Assembly: GCF_037201975.1 (NCBI RefSeq)
Contig: NZ_CP147520.1
Span: 3,658,001-3,722,000, forward strand
DNA from: Streptomyces sp. TG1A-60
GTDB lineage: Bacteria; Actinomycetota; Actinomycetes; Streptomycetales; Streptomycetaceae
Length of the DNA stretch: 64,000 nt
Direction of reading: 5' to 3'
The notes below the pieces were generated by a model that saw only the letters and a list, made by a program, of their open reading frames with translations, was not told the origin of the DNA and made no database searches. Of this stretch, positions 52,847-61,548 are shown piece after piece. The number at the start of each line of letters is the position of its first letter. Position 1 is the stretch's first letter. Made by a program: the position numbers and the translations under genes.

Positions 52847-53776
52847 ATGCGAGCGCGATACGGAGTACCTCTGGGGATGGCGGCGGCCGGTGCCGCCGGT
52901 GTGTTGTACGCGGCGGGTTTCGAGGCCCGCTCCTTCCGGCTGCGGCGGTTGACGGTGCCGGTGCTGCCACCGGGCGTGCGCCCTCTGCGCATACTCCAGG
53001 TCTCCGACATCCACATGGTGAGCGGACAGCGCAAGAAGCAGCGCTGGCTGCGTTCTCTGGCCGGGCTGCGCCCCGACTTCGTGATCAACACCGGGGACAA
53101 CCTCTCCGACCCCGAGGGTGTCCCGGAGGTGCTGGACGCACTGGGCCCGCTGATGGAGTTCCCGGGGGCGTACGTCTTCGGCTCGAACGACTACTACGGC
53201 CCGAGGCTGCGCAACCCCGCCCGGTATCTCCTGGAGAAGGCCCATGGCCGCCACGGTCTGAACGGCAACAGGCCGGTGGTCGGCGCCATCCACAACCCGT
53301 GGGAGGACCTGAGGGACGGCTTCGACGGGGCGGGCTGGCTCAACCTCACCAACACCCGCGGCACGCTGAAGATCGAGGGCATGTCGATCGAGCTCACCGG
53401 CGTCGACGACCCACACATCAAGCGCGACCGCTACGCCCACGTGGCCGGCGGCCCGTCCGACTCCGCCGACCTCTCCCTGGGCGTCGTCCACGCCCCCTAC
53501 CTGCGCTCCCTCGACGCGTTCACCGCAGACGGCTACCCCCTCATCCTCGCCGGCCACACCCACGGCGGCCAGCTCTGTATCCCGTTCTACGGCGCCCTCG
53601 TCACCAACTGCGACCTCGACACGGACCGCGTGAAGGGCCTCTCCACGCATACGGCCGACGGCCACACGGCGTACCTGCACGTCTCAGCCGGCTGCGGGAC
53701 GAACCGCTACACACCGGTGAGGTTCGCTTGCCCGCCGGAGGCTTCGCTGCTGACGTTGGTGGGGCGGGAGGGGTAG
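52847..53776 (+). CDS. Membrane-anchored metallophosphoesterase
   Basis: A 309-residue calcineurin-type phosphoesterase with one N-terminal hydrophobic helix (GMAAAGAAGVLYAAGF). Metal motifs: VSDIHMV (DxH), INTGDNLSD (GDN), FGSNDYY (the GNHD position reads GSND), AGHTHGGQ (GHTH). Ser in place of Asn/His context in GSND is notable but common in YkuE-type relatives. It probably hydrolyses a membrane-linked phosphodiester. ATG 52847 with GGAGAC 6 nt upstream. It follows the PBP-wblA block as Rv3683 does in mycobacteria. Confidence 0.9.
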   Translation: MRARYGVPLGMAAAGAAGVLYAAGFEARSFRLRRLTVPVLPPGVRPLRILQVSDIHMVSGQRKKQRWLRSLAGLRPDFVINTGDNLSDPEGVPEVLDALGPLMEFPGAYVFGSNDYYGPRLRNPARYLLEKAHGRHGLNGNRPVVGAIHNPWEDLRDGFDGAGWLNLTNTRGTLKIEGMSIELTGVDDPHIKRDRYAHVAGGPSDSADLSLGVVHAPYLRSLDAFTADGYPLILAGHTHGGQLCIPFYGALVTNCDLDTDRVKGLSTHTADGHTAYLHVSAGCGTNRYTPVRFACPPEASLLTLVGREG

Positions 53777-53963
53777 GGCTCTCGCCGGGGGCGGGGGACG
53801 TTCGTGCGGGGGCGGGGCGGGTGCGGGGCCGCCCTGCCAGGGGTGCTGAGGGGTGGAGCGGCCCGACGGGGGTGTGGGTCGCACCCGAGGAACTTCCTCT
53901 CGACACCCTCCGTGCGGATCATCCCGGATAGCCCGTTTCGGCGGGTCGTCTTAGCGTGAGCGC

Positions 53964-54800
53964 ATGACCTCACCGATACCCAGGGACATCCCCGATCTGC
54001 CCGCGCTCTCGGGCATCCCCGCGCCGGTGACGTCCGCCGTGCCCACTGCGGCGGTGGTGGCACCGGCACGACGCCCATTGACAGCGGCATACCGCGCCCT
54101 GGTCGCGCTGGCGGCGGCAGCGGCCGTGGTGATCGAGATGGAGCTGGGCAGCCCCCTGCGCGCCTTCAGCCATTTCTCGGTCCAGAGCACGGCCCTGGTG
54201 GCACTGGTCTTCGCCGTCACCTCCCGCCGCGCATGGTCGGCTCGCCGCCCCCTGCCGCCCCTGGTGACGAGCGGCACGGTCCTGTACGCCATGATCACGG
54301 TCCTGGTGTACCACGTGCTTCTGACAAAGGACCCGGCAGCCTTCTCCATGACGCTGGCGCCGTCGGGTGCCGCAGCCGACCCCACCGGCTGGCAAGCGAC
54401 AACGAACCTGGCCTTCCACACGGCGCTCCCCCTCGCGGTGGTCGCGGACTGGCTTCTCCTGACCCGCCCGTCCCCGCCACGCCTGGGCCACGCGGCGGCC
54501 TGGCTGCTGTACCCGATGGCGTTCCTGGCGTTCACGCTGGGCCGGGCCGCCCTGCTGGCCCCCGACTGGCCCACGCCGTACCTCTACCCGTTCCTGGACG
54601 TCGACCGTCACGGCTACAAGAGCGTCCTCGGCAACGCCCTCCTCCTGGGCCTCGCCTTCTACGCCCTCGCCCTCCTCCTCGTCGCCGTCGACCACCTGCG
54701 CCCCGACCCCGTACACCCTCGCCGGGGCCGCCTCGACCGCCTCGACCGCCTCGACCGCCGCCGGAAAACCGGATTTCGTCTCCAGCCACCCGTGGGCTAA
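53964..54800 (+). CDS. Pr6Pr family membrane protein
   Basis: A 278-residue integral membrane protein with about six hydrophobic helices and the family signature PYLYPFLDVDRHGYKSVLGN near residues 208-228. These proteins are widespread in actinobacteria but have no known function (FAR-17a/AIG1-like fold is suggested). The N-terminus is Pro/Ala-rich and the extreme C-terminus has a short RLDRLDRLDRR repeat. TAGCGT lies 6 nt before the ATG at 53964, so translation may be leaderless. It is the last gene before the tRNA and the accessory region. Confidence 0.85.
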   Translation: MTSPIPRDIPDLPALSGIPAPVTSAVPTAAVVAPARRPLTAAYRALVALAAAAAVVIEMELGSPLRAFSHFSVQSTALVALVFAVTSRRAWSARRPLPPLVTSGTVLYAMITVLVYHVLLTKDPAAFSMTLAPSGAAADPTGWQATTNLAFHTALPLAVVADWLLLTRPSPPRLGHAAAWLLYPMAFLAFTLGRAALLAPDWPTPYLYPFLDVDRHGYKSVLGNALLLGLAFYALALLLVAVDHLRPDPVHPRRGRLDRLDRLDRRRKTGFRLQPPVG

Positions 54801-54834
54801 AGTAAGCGACGTCGCCGCGACAGGCAGCGACAAT

Positions 54835-54908
54835 CGGGGTGTAGCGCAGCTTGGCAGCGCGCTTCGTTCGGGACGAAGAGGTCGTGGGTTCAAATCCCGC
54901 CACCCCGA
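54835..54908 (+). tRNA. tRNA-Pro (anticodon CGG)
   Basis: A complete 74-nt cloverleaf: acceptor CGGGGTG pairs with CACCCCG, D-arm GCGCAGCTTGGCAGCGC, anticodon stem CTTCG/CGAAG with loop TTCGGGA (anticodon CGG), T-arm GTGGG-TTCAAAT-CCCGC, discriminator A. CCA is not encoded. It marks the boundary between the conserved chromosome and the accessory region. Confidence 0.97.
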
Positions 54909-54925
54909 CAGAGAAACATCAGGGC

Positions 54926-54958
54926 AAGGGCATGATCCTCGTTGAGGATCATGCCCTT
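54926..54958 (+). terminator. Terminator after tRNA-Pro
   Basis: A perfect 15-bp stem, AAGGGCATGATCCTC against GAGGATCATGCCCTT, with a GTT loop, starting 18 nt past the tRNA. It is the natural end of the tRNA transcript. Confidence 0.85.
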
Positions 54959-54979
54959 CCTGCTTGCCTGGAGATCGTT

Positions 54980-55088
54980 TGGGAGAAAACCAGGAGAAGA
55001 TCTTGGTCGGCTTCTCCCAGAGGGTCAGTGCCTGAGCCGACCGAGGCACGTCGGCTCAAGTGGCTCGGGCCTGCGCGTTCGCGAATCC
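54980..55088 (+). repeat. Direct repeat copy 1 flanking the DUF2182-DUF1326 pair
   Basis: About 109 bp that match copy 2 (57032-57139) in the same orientation, at roughly two thirds identity overall. The best-conserved blocks are TGGGAGA, GAGAAGATCTTGGTCGG, TTCTCCCA and, at the end, CCTGCGCGTTCGCGAATCC. TGGGAGAA and TTCTCCCA can pair in both copies. It lies 85 bp before the DUF2182 start. Confidence 0.75.
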
Positions 55089-55172
55089 GACCGGCCATAA
55101 GGACCGCCTGGGCCAGGTCGCGTCGCAGGTACACGTGTGCTGTTCTGGAAGCAGCCACAGGAGGCAACACCG

Positions 55173-56009
55173 ATGCGTCGCAGCCGGACTTCCGCCTTCG
55201 TACCCACCCGGTCGCCCGCCCCCACCGGAGCGGGCGGGGGGTTGCTGCCCACGCGAGATCTTGCGGCCGCCTGGTTCCTCGTCGTCCTGATCGCGGTGCC
55301 CGCCTGGGCGCTGACGATCGGACAGGCCCAGGACATGGGGGTCGAGCCCGGCACCATGGGGATGGCGCTGCCCCTGTTCCTGCTGCTCTGGGTGACGATG
55401 ATGGCGGCCATGATGCTGCCGTCCATGGCGCCGGTGGCCATCACCTGGGTGCGAGGCATCGGACGGCAGTCCTCGGGCTGGACCCGGGCCGCCCGCTCCA
55501 TCGAGTTCGTGGGCGGATATCTGTTGGTGTGGACGGCCTTCGGACTGCTCGCCTACGCGGCCCTGGCCTTTACCGGCGGCTTGGTGGACGACCATCCGAC
55601 CGCCGGACGCTGGATCGGCTCGATCGCCTTCCTGCTGGCTGGCCTCTACCAACTCGGTCCCCTCAAGCACGTCTGCCTACGGCACTGCCGCGACCCTCTG
55701 AGCCATCTGGTGCGCTATGCCGGCTTCCGGCGACCGGCCCGCGACCTGCGGGTGGGTGTCCACCACGGCGCCTACTGTGTCGGCTGCTGCGCCGGACTGA
55801 TGGTCGTCCTCATCCCGCTCGGCGTGATGAACGTGGCGGCGATGGCCGGACTGGCCTTGGTGATCTTCATGGAGAAGCTGTGGTCCCGGGGCTTGCTTCT
55901 CACCAGCGTCGTGGGCGTCGCCTTCCTCGTCCTGGCCCTGCTCGCCCCGTTTCAGGACTGGCTGCTGCCGGGGCTGCAGGGCTCGATGCCGTCAATGGAC
56001 GGCATGTGA
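55173..56009 (+). CDS. DUF2182 membrane protein (predicted metal-binding, COG5486-like)
   Basis: A 278-residue protein with about seven membrane helices. Features: MMAAMMLPSMAP in helix 2, a Cys/His pair of motifs LKHVCLRHCRDP after helix 4 and YCVGCCAGLM in helix 5, and a conserved MEKLWSRG loop. The family is described as a predicted metal-binding membrane protein; the metal and the reaction are unknown. The ATG at 55173 has AGGAGG 8 nt upstream. The next gene (DUF1326) follows after 248 bp on the same strand; I recall these families occurring as neighbours in many bacteria. The pair lies between two direct repeats and next to a tRNA, suggesting acquisition by transfer. Confidence 0.88.
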   Translation: MRRSRTSAFVPTRSPAPTGAGGGLLPTRDLAAAWFLVVLIAVPAWALTIGQAQDMGVEPGTMGMALPLFLLLWVTMMAAMMLPSMAPVAITWVRGIGRQSSGWTRAARSIEFVGGYLLVWTAFGLLAYAALAFTGGLVDDHPTAGRWIGSIAFLLAGLYQLGPLKHVCLRHCRDPLSHLVRYAGFRRPARDLRVGVHHGAYCVGCCAGLMVVLIPLGVMNVAAMAGLALVIFMEKLWSRGLLLTSVVGVAFLVLALLAPFQDWLLPGLQGSMPSMDGM

Positions 56010-56257
56010 TCACCCCTATACGTGCCAGGTCAGTTCCCTGGCGCTCCCGCCGACTCGTCAGAGGTGGGTCCGCTCGATGAGCGGCTCGGCGCCGCTGCCC
56101 ACCACAGAAGCGATTGCCGACGCGGACCGGTTTCCAGACCGGGACGTGAGGTGCAAGCTGGAGGGGAGGCCACTCTCCCGATCCCGGGAGCGGGCTCGGG
56201 ATACGCGGTCTCGCCATTCCGAGTGAGCTCTTTCGGGCCCGGCAGGAGAGAAGCGAG

Positions 56258-56914
56258 ATGACAGAACAGACCACCACCGTTACGCGCTGGCACCTGGCCG
56301 GCGACTGGTTCGACGTGTGCAAGTGCGCCATACCCTGCCCCTGCACGTTCGCGCAGCCCCCGACCTACGGTGACTGCGAAGGCGTACTGGTCTGGCACAT
56401 CCGGGAAGGCAACTTCGGCGACGTACAGCTCGACGATCTCAACGTCCTGATGCTCGGCTCCTTCGAGGGCAACCCGTGGGCCGGCACGCATACCGATCCG
56501 TATGCCGCGGTCTTCCTCGACGAACGCGCCGACGACCAGCAGCGGGCTGCACTCGGGGCCGTCTTCGGCGGTGAGGCGGGCGGATGGCCAGCACAGTTCG
56601 GGGAGATGTTCCACCCCGAGATGCGTGGCATGGACATCGCCCCCATCCACGTGGAGATCGACGAGGACCTTGCCACCTGGCGAGCCGAGATCCCAGGCCG
56701 TGTCACGGCGACCGCCGAGGCTCTCACCGGCCCGACCACCCCGAACAGCGCACGCGTCCAGGTCCACAACGCCCCGGGCGCCGAAGTGGGGCCGGGCCAG
56801 ATCGCCACGTGGGGCCGGGCCACCGTCGACCGCGCCGACGCATTCGGCTTCTCCTGGGAACGCTCCGGCAAATCGAGCAAGTACTTCCCATTCGACTGGA
56901 GCGGCCCTGGCTGA
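56258..56914 (+). CDS. DUF1326 protein with CxCxxPCPC motif
   Basis: A 218-residue, soluble-looking protein. The N-terminus has WHLAGDWFDVCKCAIPCPCTF, a tight four-cysteine cluster typical of DUF1326, followed by a beta-rich body (GVLVWHIREGNFGDVQLDDLNV, AAVFLDERADDQQRAAL). The C-terminus KYFPFDWSGP is also conserved in the family. No signal peptide is seen, so it should face the cytoplasm. Cysteine clusters in both this and the DUF2182 membrane partner suggest shared metal or redox handling; that is inference. ATG 56258 with AGGAGAG upstream. The 248-bp gap before it holds a CCAGG/CCTGG hairpin near 56020 and nothing else clear. Confidence 0.88.
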   Translation: MTEQTTTVTRWHLAGDWFDVCKCAIPCPCTFAQPPTYGDCEGVLVWHIREGNFGDVQLDDLNVLMLGSFEGNPWAGTHTDPYAAVFLDERADDQQRAALGAVFGGEAGGWPAQFGEMFHPEMRGMDIAPIHVEIDEDLATWRAEIPGRVTATAEALTGPTTPNSARVQVHNAPGAEVGPGQIATWGRATVDRADAFGFSWERSGKSSKYFPFDWSGPG

Positions 56915-57031
56915 AGAGCCGGCTGCCCGGCCTGGTTGCGTACGACGGACAGCCTGTGACTCACTTGGCCCCTCTGGGCTGAGCTGCACCGCAGTCCGAG
57001 CCCATCGCAGGACGCCAGTACTGCCCCGCGC

Positions 57032-57139
57032 TGGGAGAGATCTGAGAGAAGATCTTGGTCGGGTTCTCCCACGGGGTGGGGGTGAGGTCGTCTGAAGTGC
57101 GGCGGCTGAGGGCACTCGGACCTGCGCGTTCGCGAATCC
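57032..57139 (+). repeat. Direct repeat copy 2 flanking the DUF2182-DUF1326 pair
   Basis: About 108 bp matching copy 1 (54980-55088), same orientation, with the same TGGGAGA/TCTCCCA pairing potential and the same GCGCGTTCGCGAATCC end. It ends 38 bp before the 3' end of the IS630-type transposase. Confidence 0.75.
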
Positions 57140-57177
57140 AGCCCTGTAGTCGGCCGGGAACACCATGCCCGCCCGCC

Positions 57178-58325
57178 TCAACCGCCCTTAGTGGTCGACG
57201 CTCGAAGTCCTTCGGGGGTTGATGACGCAGCGGAACGGGCGGAGGATTCTTCCTGCCGACGGATTGCGTGTCGGTCGAGCCGGACCAGCAGTTCGTCCAG
57301 GTCGGAGGTGGTGAACCTCCACTGGAACGGCTGTGCCGTGGCGTTGTAGCGGTCTTCGAATGCTCGGAGCCGATCCCGGACCTCGCTGAGGTCGGTGAAG
57401 TCATTGGGCGAGACGACCTTGCGTTGGACGATCGAGAAGAAGATCTCGATCTGGTTCGTCCAGGAGGCGTGCACGGGGGTGTGGACCATGGCAGCGTTCG
57501 GAAATGCCCTGGTGAGGCGGTCTATGGCCTTCTTCCCCGGTGGGAGGAGCCGTTGTCGACGATCCAGAAGACGCGTCTGGCACTGGCGTAGGGTTCGGTG
57601 GTCATGACCTGGCTGACCAGCTTCATGAACGGCACGATGCCGGTCTTGGGTTCGCAGCGGCCGAAGGCACGGGCGCGGTGGACGTCGTAGGCGGCCAGGT
57701 AGGCCAACGCGCCGCCGCGGTCGTATTCGTGGTTGACGCGCATCGCCCGGGCCTGCCCGGGTGCCAGGGTCGGGTGGCAGCGGCAGCGCGCCTGGATGGA
57801 AGTCTTCTCGTCCGCGGAGATCACGTACTCGTCCGCGCCCAGTGGGGTGCCGTCGAAGGTGCGGGCGTACAGGTCCAGCACGCGCGCCGCCTTGGGCCGG
57901 AAGGCGGGGTCGCGCACGAAGATCCAGGACTGGTACTGCCACGGCTTGAGCGCATCCTGCTTGAGCCAGCGCCGCACGGTGGAAGTGGAGATCGACCCGG
58001 CGATGGACCGGTCGACCACCTCCCGGGCCAGCTCCGGACACGACCAGCGCGACAGCGGGGTCCCGGTCTCGGCGGGTAACTGACAGGCCAGCGCCTTGAC
58101 CTCCGCGACCTGTAACGCGGTGAACGAGGCCGGCCGACCGGACCGCTTGCGGTCGGCGAGGGCGGGCAGGCCACCGGTGGCGAACCTGCCCCGCCAGGTG
58201 CGCACCGTGTCCACATGCAGCCGCGTCTGCTCGGATATCCGCGCATTGGAACCCTCACGGGCAGCCAGCAGCACGATTGTTGCGCGCTGCCGGGCTTGAT
58301 GCGGGGTCTTGTGACCGTAGGCCAT
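57178..58325 (-). pseudogene. IS630-family transposase, frameshifted
   Basis: The N-terminal frame (MAYGHKTPHQARQRATIVLL) has a helix-turn-helix region (RISEQTRLHVDTVRTWRGRF) and the first DDE Asp context in VISADEKTSIQAR, then IVDNGSSHRG with the second Asp. At a C4 run (57535-57538) the frame ends; the other frame continues KKAIDRLTRAFPNAAMVHTPVHASWTNQIEIFFSIVQRKVV with the catalytic Glu and runs to the stop at 57178. One more base in the run would restore about 380 aa. N-terminal codons before 58325 (HLDRLRAPRLKK) may also belong to the gene. Clear terminal repeats were not found. Decay or a sequencing error are both possible. Confidence 0.85.
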
Positions 58326-58418
58326 CTTCTTGAGCCGTGGCGCTCGGAGGCGGTCAAGGTGAGCGACACGGCTCGGGCGGGTGTGTCCAGTAGACGGCTG
58401 ATCCAGTTTTTGTAGGGG

Positions 58419-59129
58419 TCAGTTGGCGGCCGGGGTGAGCCGGCCTTCGAAGGCGATCTGGAAGGCGTTCAGGGGCGCCTTCCAGCGCATGGTCCATCGC
58501 TTGCGGCCCTTGCCGGTCGGGTCCAGGCTCATCAGCGCCATGTAGACGCACTTCATGGCCGCGGCCTCGTTGGGAAAGTGGCCGCGGGCGCGAACGGCCT
58601 TGCGGATGCGGGCGTTGACGGACTCGATCGCATTCGTCGAGCAGATGACCTTGCGGATCTCGACGTCGAAGGAGAGGAAGGGCACGAACTCGGCCCAGGC
58701 GTTCTCCCAGAGCCGGATGACCGCCGGGTACTTCTTGCCCCAGGCTTCCTGGAACTCGCTGAACCGCTCGGTCGCGGCGTTCTCGTTCGGTGCCGTGTAG
58801 ACGGGCTTCAACGCCTTGGCGATCTTGTCCCAGTCCTGGCGGGCCGCGTGCCGGAAGGAGTTCCGCAGCAGGTGAACGACGCAGGTCTGCACAATCGTTC
58901 GAGGCCAGACGGCCTCCACCGCCTCGGGCAGGCCCTTCAGTCCGTCGCAGACCAGCATCAGGACATCGTCGACGCCCCTGTTCTTCAGGTCCGTGAACAC
59001 GCTCAGCCAGTACTTCGCGCCCTCGCCCCCGTCGCCTGCCCAGATCCCCAGGATGTCGCGGTGGCCCTCGGCGGTCACGGCCATGACGACGTAGATCGGA
59101 CGGTTCGCCACCTGCCCGTCCCGGATCTT
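58419..59129 (-). pseudogene. IS256-family transposase, C-terminal fragment
   Basis: Continues the interrupted gene after KIR: DGQVANRPIYVVMAVTAEG, then the second catalytic Asp in LMLVCDGLKGLPEAV, the HLLRNSFRHAA segment, and the catalytic Glu in STNAIESVNARIRK, ending GRLTPAAN. The open frame as found starts inside the ISL3 end, which adds a few foreign residues. It cannot act alone because the N-terminal DNA-binding half is on the other side of the insertion. Confidence 0.9.
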
Positions 59130-60828
59130 GGTTCTGTCGACGATCTTGTGATCCGGACGGTTCAGACTCACCGTGCGAGTAGGACGCGTTTGCGTAGGAG
59201 ATCGAGGCTGGCCCTGCCGAACATCTGGCGTTTCAGCATCTTCAGCCGGTTGATGTTGCCTTCGACGGTGCCGGAACTGTGTGGCAGGGACAGTCCGTTG
59301 CGGACGGCGTCGAAGTCGCGGCGGAGGTTGCGGGCGAAGCCCGCGAGCGGGGTCAGCGTGTCTTGCTCAGCGTTGGTGATCCAGTCTTCGAGGCGGTCGC
59401 CGTGGCGTCCGGTCATCATCGCGGCGAACTTCCTGACGTGGAGGGTGAGCCGGTCGAGCTCGGGATCCCGTTTGCGTAGGCGGTGGAGCTTGTCGGCGTC
59501 CTCGTCCCGCAGGTGCTCGGGGTGGGTCATGATCCAGGAGGTGACCTCGCGGACCGATGGCGGCTTGGGGCCGGGGACGGGTGCATGTCCGCGCCCGGTT
59601 CGGTAGCGCCGCAGATGACGCTGGACGGCCAACTCGCCACCTGGATAGCCCAGTTGTTGGATCTCGCGGTAGAGCTGGGCGGCGTTTCTGACACCTTCGT
59701 TCCAGCGCCGGTGCAGGTGGCCGACGTACGGATCGACGATATGCGCCCGTTGCAGGCTCTTGGCGACGACTTCGTCCGCGGAGCGGGCGTTGACCAGCTT
59801 GCGGACGGTGGCTTGGTGCAGCCCGAGTTTCCGGCCGATCGCCGCCTTGGACATGCCCTTCTCCCACAGTTCGTGGGCGGCGGCATGCTGCTCACGCAAT
59901 CGAGTCACGATCTTCAGCTCCGTCGATGGCTGGACCTTCTCGGGCTCCGCCTCCAGGGCATCGGAGTTACCGTCAGTTGCGGGAACTGGTTCGGTCAGGC
60001 GGGAACGATGGGCGTTCACCGACTTCTCGACCGCCTGTCCGAGGTTGGCCCACAGGTGATAGCGATCAGCGACCTGCTCGGCCTGCGGTGCCCCGGCCCG
60101 TGCACCTTCCGCGTATCCGCCGGAACGGTCACGGCAGATGACCTTCACCTCAGGGTGACCGCGGAGCCAGGCAGCCAGGTCCTCTCCCTCACGTCCGTCG
60201 TAGAGGTGCAGTGGACGGTGGGTGGCCATGTCGATGAGCACAGTGCCGTAGTGGCGGCCTTTACGGAAGGCGAAGTCGTCGACACCGAGTACCTCCACCT
60301 GGCCGATCTCCGGGTCGGGCAGGGCTCTGACCAGCCGCAGCAGCGTGTCCTTGCCCACGGTGATACCGGCCGCGGCCGCGAGTCGGACTCCTGCCCTGCC
60401 GGCCAGCGCCAGCCCGACCCGCGTTAACACCCCACGCAGCAGCGGGCCATAGCGACTGTGCGGGGTGGTCAGCCCCGCGATCTGTTCGGCGAACGTCACC
60501 GCTGTGCAGTCAGGGTTCTCGCAGCGGAATCGGCGCACGCACAACTCGATCACCACGCCGAGCCCGCCAACGGCGACATCGCGCAACCTCCGTACGTACC
60601 GACCGTGCACCCGAGACGACCTCTGGCCGCACCGGCAGGCCCCAGTCGTGGCCCGCACCCGCGTCCTCAACACCACCTTTTCCGGCCGTCGTTCGACCTC
60701 CTCGATCAGCAGCGCGGACAGGTGCGGAAACAGCTCCAAGAGCACATCACGAGAGCACGCGATGCATGATCGCGAACAGTCGGCACGACCCGTTCAACCG
60801 TCCGGATCACAAGATCGTCGACAGAACC
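59130..60828 (-). mobile_element. Intact ISL3-family insertion sequence
   Basis: The ends are perfect 33-bp inverted repeats (59130-59162 and 60796-60828), beginning GGTTCTGTCGACGATC. The 8-bp sequence CGGATCTT is duplicated on both sides (59122-59129 and 60829-60836), the target-duplication length known for ISL3. The element is 1699 bp and carries one complete transposase gene. It was inserted in the IS256-type transposase gene at its VKIR codons and appears recent. Confidence 0.95.
59168..60745 (-). CDS. ISL3-family transposase
   Basis: A complete 525-residue transposase. The N-terminus has a zinc-binding motif (CRCG ... CENPDC), followed by a helix-turn-helix. Catalytic DDE positions are visible in VLGVDDFAFRKG, VICRDRSGGY and SGTVEGNINRLKMLKRQMFGR. 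An additional helix-turn-helix-like region (KAAIGRKLGLHQATVRKL) lies mid-protein. The gene fills the element and both ends are intact, so it may be mobile. Confidence 0.95.
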   Translation of the reverse strand: MLLELFPHLSALLIEEVERRPEKVVLRTRVRATTGACRCGQRSSRVHGRYVRRLRDVAVGGLGVVIELCVRRFRCENPDCTAVTFAEQIAGLTTPHSRYGPLLRGVLTRVGLALAGRAGVRLAAAAGITVGKDTLLRLVRALPDPEIGQVEVLGVDDFAFRKGRHYGTVLIDMATHRPLHLYDGREGEDLAAWLRGHPEVKVICRDRSGGYAEGARAGAPQAEQVADRYHLWANLGQAVEKSVNAHRSRLTEPVPATDGNSDALEAEPEKVQPSTELKIVTRLREQHAAAHELWEKGMSKAAIGRKLGLHQATVRKLVNARSADEVVAKSLQRAHIVDPYVGHLHRRWNEGVRNAAQLYREIQQLGYPGGELAVQRHLRRYRTGRGHAPVPGPKPPSVREVTSWIMTHPEHLRDEDADKLHRLRKRDPELDRLTLHVRKFAAMMTGRHGDRLEDWITNAEQDTLTPLAGFARNLRRDFDAVRNGLSLPHSSGTVEGNINRLKMLKRQMFGRASLDLLRKRVLLAR

Positions 60829-61404
60829 CGGATCTTCACGTTGATCGCATCGACGAACAACACCGGATAGACGCGGTCCAGGGGGCGGTTGGACCATTCC
60901 GCCATCCCGTCCATCACCTTGTCGGTGATCGTGGAGATGGTCGCCTTGGACACGCTCGCGCCGTAGACCTCGGCCAGATGTGCGGAGATTTCCCCGTGCG
61001 TCAGGCCCTTCGCGGACAGCGACAGCACCATTTCGTCCACCCCGGACAGGCGCCGCTGCCGCTTCTTGACGATGGCCGGCTCGAACGTCCCGGCCACGTC
61101 CCGGGGGACCTTGACCTCGACCGGGCCGACATCGGTCAGCACCGTCTTCGCCCGGGTCCCGTTGCGGCTGTTGCCGCTGCCCCGGCCCTCGGCGTCGTGC
61201 TTCTCGTATCCGAGGTGATCGGTGATCTCGCCCCCCCAGGGCGGACTCCAGCACCCGCTTGGTCAGCTGCTGGAGCAGCCCGCCCTCCCCCGTCAGCTGC
61301 AGGCCCTCCGACCGGGCCCGATCCACGAGCATCGCAACCAACTGCTCGTCACTCACCGCCGCGGGCTCGCCGCCCGGTATCTGCTCGATGGCCGTGTCGC
61401 TCAT
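60829..61404 (-). pseudogene. IS256-family transposase, N-terminal fragment with frameshift
   Basis: The start MSDTAIEQIPGG at 61404 is preceded by AAGGAGACG. The frame reads to LESALGG, then is lost at a C7 run (61231-61237); with one base fewer it would continue EITDHLGYEKHDAEG and join the second frame (VLTDVGPVEVKVPRDVAG ... VLFVDAINVKIR), which holds the first catalytic Asp. It ends at the ISL3 insertion site. Both the frameshift and the insertion inactivate it. Confidence 0.88.
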
Positions 61405-61548
61405 CTGGCGTCTCCTTGATCATCGGATCCGCCGATCATTGAACACTCCCGCCGTCGTCGACAGGGCAAACATTGCCTGATCCGGCACTAGAAGACCAAG
61501 CCCCGTCGAGGCCCGCTTAGACGGCCGGAGGGATCCCTGCTGGGGCTC

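Larger units (their letters stand above)
58381..61448 (-). mobile_element. IS256-type element interrupted by an ISL3-type element
   Basis: The ends are imperfect inverted repeats: GTGTGTCCAGTAGACGGCTG at the left (from 58381) and, inverted, a matching stretch ending at about 61448 (about 17 of 24 positions agree, including CGGC-GATCC). The element contains the two halves of one transposase gene, separated by the 1699-bp ISL3-type insertion. Without the insertion it would be about 1360 bp, a normal IS256 size. It directly abuts the IS630-type element at its left end. Confidence 0.8.

Noticed and set aside
51769..53100. A 443-codon minus-strand frame
   Set aside because: It crosses the bidirectional terminator and shadows the YqeY, PBP and phosphoesterase genes in the wrong frame.
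53970..55049. A 359-codon minus-strand frame containing DLNPRPLRPERSALPS
   Set aside because: Antisense to tRNA-Pro and the Pr6Pr gene; this phrase is a well-known translation artefact of tRNA-Pro.
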